DNA of 64,000 nucleotides from assembly GCF_009601705.1 (NCBI RefSeq), contig NZ_CP045687.1, positions 31,527 through 95,526 on the forward strand, given 5' to 3'. The translations under genes and the position numbers were made by a program. The number at the start of each line of letters is the position of its first letter. Positions within the stretch are counted from its first letter, which is position 1. This stretch comes from Sulfolobus sp. E5-1-F (lineage in GTDB: Archaea > Thermoproteota > Thermoprotei_A > Sulfolobales > Sulfolobaceae). Under the pieces are notes generated by a model. The model was not told the DNA's origin. It saw nothing but the letters and a program-made list of their open reading frames with translations, and did no database searches. Below, one piece after another: positions 1 through 10,046 of the stretch.

Positions 1-569
1 GATATTGCTACATAATTTCTTAGGGATTTAATTTTGCCCCATAATATTACATATGCCAAATATCCAGCAATCGAGATAAAGTATAATGTGAGGTAGCTTA
101 TAAATAACGCGTGATGAAAAATGTTAAGAAGTATTGATGCATATACTCCGAGATTTACTAAGATTAATGTAGGAATTAAAAGAATGGATAATGGTGAGGA
201 TTTAATTAGGCCTTCAATAGTGCTTGCTAATCCTAAAACAAGAATTGCAATTTCAAGAGAATATAACCAAAAAGAGTTCTCATAGTTAGGTATTAACGTA
301 ATAAATGGTGAGAGAAAGAGAATGACTGTAAGGGGTATTAACGATTTGTAACTAAAGGATAAGATTATACTGACTATCAATATAAATATGAAGAAGAAGT
401 AGAACGATATATTCCCTATTAGAAGTAGTAAATTTGTATTAGAGATATTAAGAGGGAGTATTGAGGGAAACATGAATGCTTGTTTAAATGAAAACTGTAA
501 AAAGCTGAAAATGCCAAGTAGAATTAAAAAAAGGTTTAAATTTCCTTTTAATTCATCTATCATTTTCAT
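1..569 (-). CDS. cbsB: CbsB-like hydrophobic subunit of cytochrome b558/566 complex (partial, 3' end outside window)
   Basis: An open frame runs from ATG at 569 to the window edge with no stop, giving about 189 residues that are almost entirely hydrophobic with several likely membrane segments. Its ATG overlaps the TGA of the upstream gene in an ATGA junction, so the two are co-translated. In Sulfolobus acidocaldarius the gene after cbsA is cbsB, a membrane protein of unknown role in a quinol-oxidising cytochrome complex (cbsAB-soxL2-soxN). The identity rests on that position and on hydrophobicity, not on a motif. The rest of the operon would lie beyond base 1. Confidence 0.7.
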   Translation of the reverse strand, partial: MKMIDELKGNLNLFLILLGIFSFLQFSFKQAFMFPSILPLNISNTNLLLLIGNISFYFFFIFILIVSIILSFSYKSLIPLTVILFLSPFITLIPNYENSFWLYSLEIAILVLGLASTIEGLIKSSPLSILLIPTLILVNLGVYASILLNIFHHALFISYLTLYFISIAGYLAYVILWGKIKSLRNYVAI

Positions 570-2023
570 CTTCTAAACACCACATAAAGTATTATTAGTG
601 CTACTATAGCTATTACAATACCGACTACTGTCACATATATTGTTGCAGAAGATATACTTGTAATTGTAGTAACAGTGGTCGTGCTAGAAACTGATGTAAC
701 TGATGTTGTGCTAGTAGTTGTGCTAGTAGGTGGAGTAGTAACTAACTCTAATGTAAGGAAGTTAGGCGTGATAGACTTATCAAATAATGTCTCACCAAGC
801 CTTCCTTGCCATACTGCAAACGCTACGTAATAGGTTTTGCCAACTGTTATATTAGGCATCCAATTAGCATAAGCTGAAGGAACTGCAAGGGGTCTAGCGA
901 ACTCTACTGTCCAATAACCATCTTGATACGTTGCTCCAGTCCATATAAAGAATAGAGATCCGTTTAACCCACTTGTTGCTACTGGTGCATACCATATTCC
1001 AGCAGTATCTACTTCGTACATATTAGTATTATTAGTATATAATGGAACTGCAAATCCATGATTGCCAGGGTCTACATAAGGTAATCCGGTTAATGATGTA
1101 TTCTGCCATAGGTTCACTTTAAATGCTGGGTCATAAGTTATATTATTCCACGTAGCTCCAGATACCCACATCCATATATTAGCAGCTCCACCGGGTTGTG
1201 CTAAAGAACCTCCAGCATCTTTAAAAGTTACACCATCAAATGTTTGATTAGGATACTCACCACCCATATTCATATCATCTTTAGTTGGCGGTACTACGTT
1301 ACCCATATACCACATTATAGCAGCTCTATCTGGATAATACCAAGTTGAATTAACATAATAACCGTAGAACATACCATCAGTGTACAAGAGATCCTCCATT
1401 GGATCTGGAGAGTGCCATAATATTATTGTACCATTAGACGTTATAGTGATTTGCGTATTGTTTGGAGTTGGTAACAAGATTCCAGAGTAGTTTAGTACTA
1501 ATCTCCCTTGTATTGTTTCTCCATTAACTATAGCGAAACAATTAGTATAGTTCTTTTCTATCGTATAAGTAGTACCAGGTGTAAGCATTATTAGTCTAAA
1601 TAAACTTGGACCAGATGCCAGAGGATAAAGTCCTGCAGCAGCCGCTGACCAAGCACCGAAAGCGGGTTCTGGGGCGTACCATCTTTCTAATATTATTATC
1701 CAAGAGCCGTTCCACACTGCCTTAACTAAGAGATAATGAGTAAGTCCAGAAGTGGGTGCCATTGGTATATTAGCAGTCAATGATATGTTAATCCATGGTA
1801 TTTGGCTCCAATAACTTGCAGAACCAGGATTCGACAAATCTGCACTACCAGCAACCTTATAAACGGGAATTTGGGGGGAAGTTTGAGCCATTGGAATATT
1901 CGCTAATCCCATTATAATACCTAAAAATAAAGCGAGCAAAAGAACGCTTAATGTATATTTTGACCTTCTCTTAATGCTCATCCTCTCACAAAAATCGCTT
2001 ATGTAGTTGTTGCTATTAAACAT
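566..2023 (-). CDS. cbsA: Cytochrome b558/566 subunit A (CbsA-like), secreted membrane-anchored haem protein
   Basis: This 485-residue protein has a basic N-terminus and a membrane/signal segment at about residues 25-45. A large extracytoplasmic domain rich in N-x-S/T sites follows, then a Thr/Ser-rich linker at about 430-460, and a C-terminal membrane anchor ending in RR. That architecture matches CbsA, the heavily glycosylated b-type cytochrome of Sulfolobus, whose outer domain resembles the haem-binding subunit of ethylbenzene dehydrogenase. It would face the acidic exterior and take part in electron transfer near the quinone pool. A second possible start is ATG 1981, just before the signal segment. 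Haem ligands were not assigned. Confidence 0.82.
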   Translation of the reverse strand: MFNSNNYISDFCERMSIKRRSKYTLSVLLLALFLGIIMGLANIPMAQTSPQIPVYKVAGSADLSNPGSASYWSQIPWINISLTANIPMAPTSGLTHYLLVKAVWNGSWIIILERWYAPEPAFGAWSAAAAGLYPLASGPSLFRLIMLTPGTTYTIEKNYTNCFAIVNGETIQGRLVLNYSGILLPTPNNTQITITSNGTIILWHSPDPMEDLLYTDGMFYGYYVNSTWYYPDRAAIMWYMGNVVPPTKDDMNMGGEYPNQTFDGVTFKDAGGSLAQPGGAANIWMWVSGATWNNITYDPAFKVNLWQNTSLTGLPYVDPGNHGFAVPLYTNNTNMYEVDTAGIWYAPVATSGLNGSLFFIWTGATYQDGYWTVEFARPLAVPSAYANWMPNITVGKTYYVAFAVWQGRLGETLFDKSITPNFLTLELVTTPPTSTTTSTTSVTSVSSTTTVTTITSISSATIYVTVVGIVIAIVALIILYVVFRR

Positions 2024-2145
2024 AAATCGTTGGACTTATGAGTAATCTAACGTGATGTGTTTAAGATAATTTTTCTCCTAACTTTGCTTATTATCTTTAC
2101 CAATCTAAAGTTAACTTATTAGCCTTTAAGCTTAAATTAAAGGTG

Positions 2146-3126
2146 ATGAAAGCTCTCGCATTCGATAAAAACGGAATAGAAAACCTAAAGTTTACAGATT
2201 ACAAAGACCCAGAAATAGGCAATCATGAAGTATTAATAAGAGTAAAACTAGCTGGTGTAAATCCAGTTGATTATTATACTGTGGAGAGGCTAAAAGTGAA
2301 TCCATTACCACATATACCGGGAGTTGAATTTAGCGGAGAAGTAGCTAAGGTTGGAGATCATGTTAAAAGTGTAAGTGTTGGAGATAGAGTTACGATTTAT
2401 GGTAGAATATTTGACGGAACTTGTGACATGTGTATGGCTGGATATGAAACAGTTTGCAGAAATGGTGGAAGAATTGGAGTTGACGCTAATGGTGGATGGG
2501 CTGAATATATCGCAGTTGAAGAAAAATACGTGTTTAAGTTACCGAATGAGTATACGTGGGAAATGGGATCAAGTTTGACTGTAGCTGCTTTGACAGCTTA
2601 CCACGCGTTAAAAGAAGCACAATTGAGGCCATCACAAACACTAGTTATATTTGGGGCATCTGGAAATACTGGGATGTTTCTGGTGCAATTAGGTAAGAGG
2701 TTTGGGGCAAAAGTAATAGCTGTATCAAGAAAAAGTTGGTTAAGGGAATATGGAGCTGATTTCGTAGTTGATTATAATGAAGTAGAGGAAAAGGTGAAGG
2801 AAATTACAAATGGTAAGATGGCTGACGTAGTTGTGAATTCCTTAGGAGAGCAACTTTGGGATAAGAGCTTCTCAGTTGTAGGTGTTAGGGGTAAGTTAGT
2901 TACCTTTGGAACGTTGCTAGGTGCAAATGTTAAAGTTGATATAGGCCAGTTATACAGTAAGCATATCAGCATTTTAGGTGTTAATAGGGGTAATAGGAAG
3001 GACTTTGTAGAGCTATTAGAAATATGTAAGGATTGTAAGGTAAAGACGTGGAAGGTAGTTAGGTTAGAGGAGGGAAAAGAGGCTTTAAAAGAGCTCTTCT
3101 CTAAAGATAGAGACGGCAGAATTTTC

Positions 3127-3138
<12 letters not shown>
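2146..3138 (+). CDS. Zinc-containing alcohol dehydrogenase / quinone oxidoreductase-like MDR protein
   Basis: This is a medium-chain dehydrogenase/reductase of about 330 residues. It has an N-terminal GroES-like domain (GVEFSGEVAKVG and GDRV motifs) and a Rossmann domain with FGASGNTG near residue 170. The usual catalytic cysteine after the first strand is replaced (AGVNPVDYYT), as in quinone-oxidoreductase-like members. Part of the structural zinc lobe survives as Cys residues in GTCDMCMAGYETVC. The product probably reduces or oxidises an alcohol, aldehyde or enone with NAD(P)H; the substrate is unknown. A GTG at 2143 directly precedes ATG 2146, which I prefer. It is transcribed divergently from cbsA. 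Confidence 0.85.
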
Positions 3139-3224
<86 letters not shown>

Positions 3225-3250
<26 letters not shown>

Positions 3251-3449
3251 ACTAGTTGAACAAATTAAGAAAGAGTTACTGAGAATGAATGTAGAATTCT
3301 TCTTCACTCCTAATGATAAGGAACCAAAGTCAATTCAAGTGGCTAGGTTAATGTTCACAGATGGGTTAACAAAAAACGAAGCACTGAATAACGTAACTCT
3401 AGTTAAGAACTCTGCCTTATTAGTATTACAACTTTTAAATGAAAGTTGA
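3225..3449 (+). pseudogene. Orphan C-terminal gene fragment, family not recognised
   Basis: A plus-strand frame is open from 3225 to a TGA at 3447-3449 and reads with protein-like composition (RLVEQIKKELLRMNVEFFFT and onward). It has no credible start near its 5' end; a stop lies at 3222-3224 and the first ATG is internal. It lies just upstream of the IS4-like element. I interpret it as the surviving 3' part of a gene whose 5' part was lost in the rearrangement that also truncated the opposite-strand fragment. No family is recognised. Confidence 0.35.
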
Positions 3450-3497
3450 AAAATTCTTTAGTTTCTTATTACGTTTTAAGCCTAAATAGATTATGTA

Positions 3498-4641
3498 TAG
3501 TAGTTTCCTGAAAATGACGTCAATTTGAAATACCTTAAAAACTTTTTAGGATGATAATACCAAGACTAAACAATGAAAATAACGAGTCTCTTCAACAGAC
3601 GATTTGCAAGGGTAAGGAAGTACCTAGAGAAAGTGAAGAAGACGCTAGGCAGTAAATCCCTAGTGAAGTTACTGGGCGCATCTCTGATCGAAGATGGATC
3701 AATGAGGACCAAGTGCACCACGGCTGGAATTGACTACGAATACGCCTTGAGGAAGTTAGAGGAGGTCGCTAAGGTCGATCTAATCGAAGTAGTGAAGGAA
3801 TTAGTAGGGGAACACAAGGTCCAGCTCTCAATAGACGACACACTAAACGAGAAATACTACGCTGAAGCCGCGTGGGTCTCAGCTCACATGACCCAATTCT
3901 TCTACTCCAGGAAGGATAAAACCTACATCCCAGCACACCAAATCCTTGTAGCCACAATAAGGGACTTGGAAACCAACGAGGTCTACTTGATCCACCTCGA
4001 GATCTACCTACCACAAAAAGTCGTGAATATCTTGAAACAAGAAGGGAAGCCAGTCCAGTTCAGAACGAAGATCGAAATCGCAATTGAGCTGATAGAGAAA
4101 GTGAGGAGGAGGCTTAACGTTAGTTCAATAGCGTTCGATTCGTGGTACGTGAACAGGAGAACTCTTCTGCCCGGTGTTGTTTCGGAACTTAAGGCGAGCG
4201 CGCGGGTTACCGAGGGAGGTAGATCCGTGCCGGTCGCCGAGTTCCCCGAGGGAGAGTTCTCCGTCACGTACCTCGGCGTTCCTATTAAATTAATTGTAGT
4301 TAATAATTATAAAGGTTGCGGGAGGAGGTACTTCTTCACGACCGACCTAACCATGACCTCTGAGGAGGTAATAACGACTTGGGAGAATAGGTGGGATGTT
4401 GAAACTGTGATAAGGGATTTGAAGGTCCTAGGCCTTAGGAGCAGTTCGTTCAAGAGCGTAGTCAAGATCCTCGGATACATGAAGCTTGTTGGCCTAGTTG
4501 TGAACTTCCTCCACATCTTGAAGTATGAGCTCGGTTCCCACCTTGGTGTAAAGGCTCTCTCAAGGTACTTGAAAAACGTTTATGGATACTTCCTTGACTA
4601 TAAGAAACTATTCAGACTACGATAAAATCTATAAAGTACTA
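3498..4641 (+). mobile_element. IS4-like insertion sequence, copy 1 (ISC1217-like), intact
   Basis: Comparison with the second copy at 47180-48323 gives exact ends: both are 1144 bp, starting TAGTAGTTTCC and ending AAAGTACTA. Terminal inverted repeats are short and imperfect (TAGTAGTTT against TAGTACTTT). A 6-bp direct repeat TATGTA flanks the element at 3492-3497 and 4642-4647, as expected for a target-site duplication. One transposase gene fills it. Size and transposase suggest ISC1217 of Sulfolobus; that name is from memory. Confidence 0.9.
3573..4625 (+). CDS. IS4-like DDE transposase, copy 1
   Basis: This 350-residue transposase appears full length. Candidate DDE residues are Asp88/89 (LSIDDT), Asp189 (IAFDSWY) and Glu277. 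The last lies in W-x2-R-x3-E-x6-K (W270, R273, E277, K284), which is the IS4-family YREK signature with Trp in place of Tyr. It would cut and rejoin the element ends. It differs from copy 2 at three residues (Arg10, Arg13, Thr46 here). The gene ends 16 bases before the right end of the element. GC content is visibly higher than in the neighbouring host genes. Confidence 0.93.
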   Translation: MKITSLFNRRFARVRKYLEKVKKTLGSKSLVKLLGASLIEDGSMRTKCTTAGIDYEYALRKLEEVAKVDLIEVVKELVGEHKVQLSIDDTLNEKYYAEAAWVSAHMTQFFYSRKDKTYIPAHQILVATIRDLETNEVYLIHLEIYLPQKVVNILKQEGKPVQFRTKIEIAIELIEKVRRRLNVSSIAFDSWYVNRRTLLPGVVSELKASARVTEGGRSVPVAEFPEGEFSVTYLGVPIKLIVVNNYKGCGRRYFFTTDLTMTSEEVITTWENRWDVETVIRDLKVLGLRSSSFKSVVKILGYMKLVGLVVNFLHILKYELGSHLGVKALSRYLKNVYGYFLDYKKLFRLR

Positions 4642-4691
4642 TATGTACTCTATATAGCAATGCTTAAAATCTATATATTACATTTTAATAT

Positions 4692-6221
4692 ATGAAAAGA
4701 TTGTTAATTCTAATACTAATTTCAATTTTATTGATGAGCATTAATACCTTCCATGCAAATACTGTAACGCCAATAAAACACGTTATTATAATAATAGAAG
4801 AGAATCATTCCTTCGATAATTTATTTGGGACATACCCGTTTGGTTATCCCCCAATAATAAACAATATTACGCTCTCTGTAATGTGGCCAGACGGATTATA
4901 CAACAACTACACACAACTTGAAGGTACTAAGAATGGTGTGCTTAGCTGGATATCAGTACCCACAATTCCTTGGTTTCCATTATCGTACTCCCATCCATAT
5001 TATGCTAACGCTTATGATACAACAGATCCTTCAGAAGGTTGGACCGAGTATCATGGTGACTATTGGTTTGGAAAACCAATTGGTTTTATATTTTACTCTG
5101 GCCCTCAGTCAATGGCGTATTTCTCTTATCAACAGACTGGTATACTTTGGGACTACGCTGAGGAATACGCACTAGCAGACGCTTACTTCTCGCCAGTATT
5201 AGGATTAACTGAGCCAAATAGAGTAGCTTACTTGACTGGATTTTCACCTAACTTCTATAGCGATGAAGCGTACAATGTATTACCCTTCAACGAAACCATA
5301 ATGTATCAACTGGAGAAGTACAATATAAGCTGGGGCTATTTCGTATATAATCTTAATGGGACCCCATGGCCTCTAAACGCGTTTACGGGAATTAATATGG
5401 TACATATCTACGATTTGTCAGAGTTCTTTAAGGATTTAAAGAATAATAGCCTTCCGAGTGTTAGTTGGGTCATGTTTTTAGGGGGTAGTAGTGACGCATA
5501 CGATATGCACCCGCCCTATAATATTACGGCTGGTGAAATCGAACTTGCTAAAGTAATTAATGCAATAATGGAGAGTGATTATTGGAACTCTTCGGTAATA
5601 TTTATAACCTTTGACGAGGGTGGGGGATATTATGATCACATAACTCCCCCTGCAATTAACTATTATGGTTTAGGGCAGAGAATTCCTTTACTTATAATTT
5701 CGCCCTATGCTAAGGAGGGCTATGTGGATAATTACACTATTTCAGGCTATACGTTACTAGCATTTATTGATTATAATTGGCACCTACCGTGGTTAACTAA
5801 TTACGTTAAGAATAGTGACATACAAGGATTACTAAACGCGTTTAATTTCTCATCTAAACCTAGACCTCCTATTATTCTTTCGCCAAGTAATTGGACTTAT
5901 CCAATTCCATTACAATATCCTATCCACTATGGTTATATTGCAGTCGTTAATAGCGATTATAAGAGTTATGCGGAAGTATATCCGGTACCTTCACTTCAGT
6001 ATCTATTGCCCTTCGAAATAATCGGAATTGCGTTAATAGTCGTAAAAAAGAAGTTATTAAGGCCAATAGGTATTCTACTGTTATTGATTGTACTGGGAAT
6101 ATCGATATATTATTACAATTTCTATAATTTGTACAGTTTTATTGCGGAGTATTACGTTTATTCATCACTGATAGGAGTACTCGGAGGAACAGCATTACTA
6201 GTTAAGGGGAGAAAGAGATGA
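4692..6221 (+). CDS. Secreted phosphoesterase (phospholipase C / acid phosphatase family), membrane anchored
   Basis: The 509-residue product begins with a signal-type hydrophobic segment (residues 3-20). The phosphoesterase-family signature follows at once: HVIIIIEENHSFDNLFGTYP around residues 30-50. Further family motifs are TEPNRVAYLTG and FDEGGGYYDHI with its Asp, Glu and His metal ligands. The C-terminus has two or three hydrophobic segments, which suggest attachment to the membrane with the enzyme outside. The family hydrolyses phosphomonoesters or phosphodiesters and probably scavenges phosphate. The TATA-like sequence near 4666-4682 lies just after the IS end, so the insertion may have altered upstream control. 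Confidence 0.85.
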   Translation: MKRLLILILISILLMSINTFHANTVTPIKHVIIIIEENHSFDNLFGTYPFGYPPIINNITLSVMWPDGLYNNYTQLEGTKNGVLSWISVPTIPWFPLSYSHPYYANAYDTTDPSEGWTEYHGDYWFGKPIGFIFYSGPQSMAYFSYQQTGILWDYAEEYALADAYFSPVLGLTEPNRVAYLTGFSPNFYSDEAYNVLPFNETIMYQLEKYNISWGYFVYNLNGTPWPLNAFTGINMVHIYDLSEFFKDLKNNSLPSVSWVMFLGGSSDAYDMHPPYNITAGEIELAKVINAIMESDYWNSSVIFITFDEGGGYYDHITPPAINYYGLGQRIPLLIISPYAKEGYVDNYTISGYTLLAFIDYNWHLPWLTNYVKNSDIQGLLNAFNFSSKPRPPIILSPSNWTYPIPLQYPIHYGYIAVVNSDYKSYAEVYPVPSLQYLLPFEIIGIALIVVKKKLLRPIGILLLLIVLGISIYYYNFYNLYSFIAEYYVYSSLIGVLGGTALLVKGRKR

Positions 6222-6777
6222 TCCATCTAGCGTTCCTTATTACATTTTTACCTTAATGATAGTTTTTAAGAGCTTGAGATGAGTTTCTTTTCTCATTTAC
6301 CATCAAGGTTTAAATACGGAATATTTGGTACGATTTTAGGATGATAAGTATGATTATTCTAACCTTCTATGCTTATTTATCATTACGACTTTTAATCTTG
6401 TATACGGTATAATGAGTTTTGAAGTCCGTATTAGAAATAGTGCTTTTAGTTATGGGTAACTATACTCTTATTAATCGAATACCCAAAAACCAAATTAGGT
6501 TTATTATTAATTTTTTACCGATTGCAGGTAAGCTGAGAGAGATTGGTATCTTTATTGCTAGTTAGTGGATCTCGAAAATTTCATTAGCCCAGATTCAGTG
6601 GAATAATAGGTCTTTAATTGACTCTTAAACTATCTAGAATCTTACGTGTTAAAGTCACAAAAAATTTAATGAGAGGAATAGCTACAATAATTCCGTATAT
6701 TATGAGATTCGTCATATTAACTAGTAAAATATTCAAATTCCCATTTGAGATGTAATGACAAAGTAGATAACTAGAAG
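6222..6777. other. Intergenic region without a supported gene
   Basis: About 550 AT-rich bases lie between the phosphoesterase gene and the tRNA promoter. All six frames are broken by frequent stops. One frame on the minus strand runs through the tRNA and is a shadow. A promoter-like run (GTTTAAATAC) lies near 6308, but no coding region or convincing RNA follows it. Confidence 0.6.
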
Positions 6778-6787
6778 ACTTTTTAAC
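6778..6787 (+). promoter_or_regulatory. Archaeal TATA box of tRNA-Thr
   Basis: The sequence GACTTTTTAACC carries a TATA-like core about 25-30 bases before the first tRNA nucleotide, the usual distance in Sulfolobus. No other gene starts here on this strand. Confidence 0.6.
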
Positions 6788-6811
6788 CCTTTGCAAATTA
6801 AACATTATGAT

Positions 6812-6888
<77 letters not shown>

Positions 6889-7015
6889 TTTTAAAGGCTA
6901 AGTTTTATTGAATTGTCATATAGTCTGTTCCATTATTATATGAAAACTATACTATATTGCACTTTCAAGAGTATATAGATTTAGAACTTTAAAAGAGTCA
7001 TATTCCAATTTTGTA

Positions 7016-7633
7016 TTAAGAACTCTTTTGGTGTTGTTGAACTGGTTTCAAATAAATCTTATTCCCTATTATGGCGTTATTGGGTATAAGTACTTTAGTC
7101 CCATCTGATTTTATCACAGTTGTAAATAACGTACTAACATCCTCAACTATTCCGTCCTCTCCAACTAGATTAACATTATCATTTATCTTAAATGGTCTGG
7201 CTATTAATAGGAACATTCCGGCAACCGCTTGACCCAATACTTGTTGTGACGCAAAGCCAATTACTATACCTATGAAACCACCTAATGCAACACCAGCCGC
7301 TCCACCGGCTACTGCACCTGCTATTGCTGCAACTAATGCACCGATTCCAATAATTCTCACAACATTCCTCACTGCAGCAGCTGCTGGGTGACCGTATTTC
7401 GATAACAGTGAATAATAGAATATTAGAGAAATTCCAGAAACAATTAAGTAACCAAATGCAAGTGCCAATAATATCTGTATGTATGATTCATAACTTATAG
7501 CGTTAATATGAACTGATGGTAATAACACCTCAATTAGGAACTTAATTACTGCACTCACAATAACATAAAGAATTATATAAATTATTGTTCTTCCTATTGC
7601 ACTTCCGACCTTTGGGGCACTAGATTTCGACAT
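7016..7633 (-). CDS. Small MscS-family mechanosensitive channel
   Basis: The 205-residue protein has three to four membrane segments. The last is a Gly/Ala-rich pore helix (GVALGGFIGIVIGFASQQVL) followed by a short beta domain with ARPFKINDNV and LIPNNAIIGN, the conserved MscS core. It lacks most of the large C-terminal cytoplasmic domain. The channel would release solutes on osmotic downshock. A GGTGA ribosome-binding sequence sits six bases before ATG 7633. A longer MscS paralogue is at 19972-20898. Confidence 0.88.
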   Translation of the reverse strand: MSKSSAPKVGSAIGRTIIYIILYVIVSAVIKFLIEVLLPSVHINAISYESYIQILLALAFGYLIVSGISLIFYYSLLSKYGHPAAAAVRNVVRIIGIGALVAAIAGAVAGGAAGVALGGFIGIVIGFASQQVLGQAVAGMFLLIARPFKINDNVNLVGEDGIVEDVSTLFTTVIKSDGTKVLIPNNAIIGNKIYLKPVQQHQKSS

Positions 7634-7726
7634 GTTTATTCACCAATAACTAATCTAGGAACCTATATAAAAACACACACATAGAATATTAATTTGCTCT
7701 CCTATAAATAAAATATTTTGTATTTA

Positions 7727-8308
7727 TTATCTCTTCCGTAATACTCTCATTATAATATAAATTACAATTACTATAACTACAAAGATTAGTATATAGTTCC
7801 CAAATTTCTCAGCTAGAGTTATGACAAAATTAATCTGGTTAGCTAGCTCATAACCTATAAGGGAAAGTATAATATCCCAAATAATATGCCCCAAGAAAGT
7901 AAATCCTAAAAACTTAGGAATTTTCATTTGTCCTATCCCTGCAGGATATGATATAAGAGCCCTTAACCCTGGTATGAACCTAAATCCAAATACCGCAATA
8001 TCGCCATATCTTAAAAACCAATTATGTAGTGCTTCTATCTTACCTTCATCTATTAAGATGTATTTCCCATATCTCTTAAGGAAGGGTAATCCTAGCTTAT
8101 AACCTATTACGTATGCTATTATAGAACCAACTAGACTACCTAAAGTACCTACTATTATACCTAGATATAATGATATACTACCCAAGTATGAATAATAACC
8201 TACTAGTGGCATTATAACCTCACTAGGCAAAGGCAGTCCTAATCCCTCACCTATCATGAGAATAAAAAGGATAATATAACCCGATAAGCCTTTAAATACG
8301 TAAATCAT
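7727..8308 (-). CDS. DedA / SNARE-associated family membrane protein
   Basis: The 193-residue multi-membrane protein has the DedA signatures: a Gly- and Pro-rich stretch with a conserved Glu (GEGLGLPLPSEVIMPLVGYY, residues 20-39) and FGFRFIPGLRALISYPAGI near residues 105-125. DedA proteins are half-transporter-like membrane proteins linked to phospholipid handling and proton-dependent membrane homeostasis. In archaea the substrate is unknown. It is separated from the MscS-like gene by about 90 bases and could be in the same transcription direction group. Confidence 0.9.
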   Translation of the reverse strand: MIYVFKGLSGYIILFILMIGEGLGLPLPSEVIMPLVGYYSYLGSISLYLGIIVGTLGSLVGSIIAYVIGYKLGLPFLKRYGKYILIDEGKIEALHNWFLRYGDIAVFGFRFIPGLRALISYPAGIGQMKIPKFLGFTFLGHIIWDIILSLIGYELANQINFVITLAEKFGNYILIFVVIVIVIYIIMRVLRKR

Positions 8309-9041
8309 TTAGTCTTAGCGTGAATTCAGACTTAAATTATTTTTCACGATTACTAGAATCTACCGCCACTTCTTTGAATATCCATGTCATAACTTATTAA
8401 ATCACCAACGTTTTACGATAAAAAGAAATTTATGTAGCCTCCAAAGTCTAATTGAAACTTCTCTTACTTCCACCACCTATAGCTACTATATGAACTAAAT
8501 CTGCTTTAGCACGCATCTCTGAAGAAAAAGATAACACATTCAATATTTCCTCGTCCTTTTATTCATTAACTTCCTCACTACTACAATTTAGTTATTATAT
8601 AGTAATTTCAGCGGTATAGATTTCATCTATATTTTAAAACCATTCTTTTTAGCCCTTTAAAAATAACACTAAGATGATTGGGTAAAAATATACAAAACGT
8701 TTACGTCAAAATATCTCTTGACACCAATTTTCAATCCTCTCTTTTAATGCCACGTTAAGTATTTCATGACATTCATTCCTGCAAGAACTCTAATCAACTC
8801 TGAAATATCCTGCTTGCTTCTCTATATTCCTTTTCACCTTTTTATAATAGTTTCATTGCTTTTAGTTACAATTAATTAAAGCGAATTAGAAATCTTTACT
8901 TTATTAATTATCTCTTTTGTAATCAATTCTTTCCTTTTTATTTACTTTAAACATATGCTCGTTTGAACCCACTTACTTTCCCCATTACTATTTGTACTAA
9001 ACTTAATACTATAGATTTTTTAAAAAAAAGAATGATAAGCA
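8309..9041. other. Long AT-rich intergenic region with possible decayed coding remnants
   Basis: More than 700 bases contain no intact gene on either strand. The minus strand has short protein-like stretches (for example DEEILNVLSFSSEMRAKADL ending in a stop near 8457), but these are interrupted by stops within 40 codons. I read the region as non-coding or an old gene graveyard. No CRISPR, tRNA or insertion-sequence ends were seen. Confidence 0.5.
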
Positions 9042-10046
9042 TTAACTTCCTTGAAATAACTTCTTCGCCTCATTATATATTCTCTCAACACTAGGTATAA
9101 CAGTGTTTTCTAACGGCTCTGAGAAAGGTATTGGCACATCCGGAACTGCTAACCTACCAATTGGTACCTTAAGATCCTTTAATGCTCTAGCCTGAATTCT
9201 AAACGCTACTTCCCCAGTCATTCCATAACTCATGTAATCCTCATCCACAATCAAAACCCTTCCAGTTTTCTTAGCGGACCTAACTATAGTCTCCTCATCT
9301 AAGGGTACTAATGTCCTTAAATCAATTACCTCAGCCGAGATTCCATCTCGTTGAAGCATTTCAGCTGCCCTCAAACTCCTTTGAACCATTAATCCAGCTG
9401 AAATTATCGTTAAATCCGTCCCTTCTCTTCTAAGTGCCGCCTTACCAAACTCAATCTCGTAAGGCTCATCTGGAACTTCCTCCTCAATACCCTCAAAGGG
9501 TAAGAACGGTAAACCAGTTAATAGTTTATGTCCAAACACTACGACGGGATTTGGATCCCTTAATGCTTTAGTTACTAAACCTTTAGCATCGTATGGCGTT
9601 GATGGTACTACAACTTTAAACCCGGGTAAGTGGGCAAACAAGCCGTATAATACTTGAGAGTGCTGGGAGGAATCCCCATATCCTCCACCTATTGCAGTTA
9701 TTACTGTTACTGGCATTGGAAATTGACCTCCACTCATATAGTGGTTTTTGGCCATATGGTTGTACATCTGATCGAAACCAGCTCCTAGGAAATCAACGAA
9801 CATTAGAGAGACTACCGGATGTAAGCCCACAGAAGCCGCACCTACTGCCATTCCCATAAAAGTTTGTTCTGTTATCGGCGTGTCGAAAACTCTCTTCCTA
9901 CCGAATTTCTCAAATAAACCCATTGTAAATCCAAATACTGCTCCCCAATATGTTACATCTTCTCCTAACACTACAATTTTATCATTTCTCTCCATTTCCT
10001 GCTTTATCGCTTCTGCAATTGCTTGTGCAATTCCCTTTATCTTCAT
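9042..10046 (-). CDS. 2-oxoacid dehydrogenase E1 component, beta subunit
   Basis: The 334-residue protein matches transketolase-like E1 beta subunits. It has an early Glu in VLGEDVTYWGAVFG, FDTPITEQTFMGMAVGAA, and the C-terminal transketolase domain (IISAGLMVQRSLRAAEML, IDLRTLVPLD). With E1 alpha it would decarboxylate pyruvate, a branched 2-oxoacid or acetoin using thiamine diphosphate. The gene begins inside the alpha stop region (ATGA overlap at 10043-10046), so the subunits are co-translated. No E2 lipoyl transferase or E3 lies nearby, so the electron or acyl acceptor is uncertain. Confidence 0.92.
   Translation of the reverse strand: MKIKGIAQAIAEAIKQEMERNDKIVVLGEDVTYWGAVFGFTMGLFEKFGRKRVFDTPITEQTFMGMAVGAASVGLHPVVSLMFVDFLGAGFDQMYNHMAKNHYMSGGQFPMPVTVITAIGGGYGDSSQHSQVLYGLFAHLPGFKVVVPSTPYDAKGLVTKALRDPNPVVVFGHKLLTGLPFLPFEGIEEEVPDEPYEIEFGKAALRREGTDLTIISAGLMVQRSLRAAEMLQRDGISAEVIDLRTLVPLDEETIVRSAKKTGRVLIVDEDYMSYGMTGEVAFRIQARALKDLKVPIGRLAVPDVPIPFSEPLENTVIPSVERIYNEAKKLFQGS

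Noticed and set aside
3769..4516. Three open frames on the minus strand inside IS copy 1, repeated inside copy 2
   Set aside because: They mirror the GC-rich transposase gene and lie wholly inside it; no start context or family resemblance. They are antisense shadows.
8309..9041. Short minus-strand peptide-like runs as possible toxin-antitoxin genes
   Set aside because: Stops occur within about 40 codons, no start codon context, no PIN or AbrB motif.
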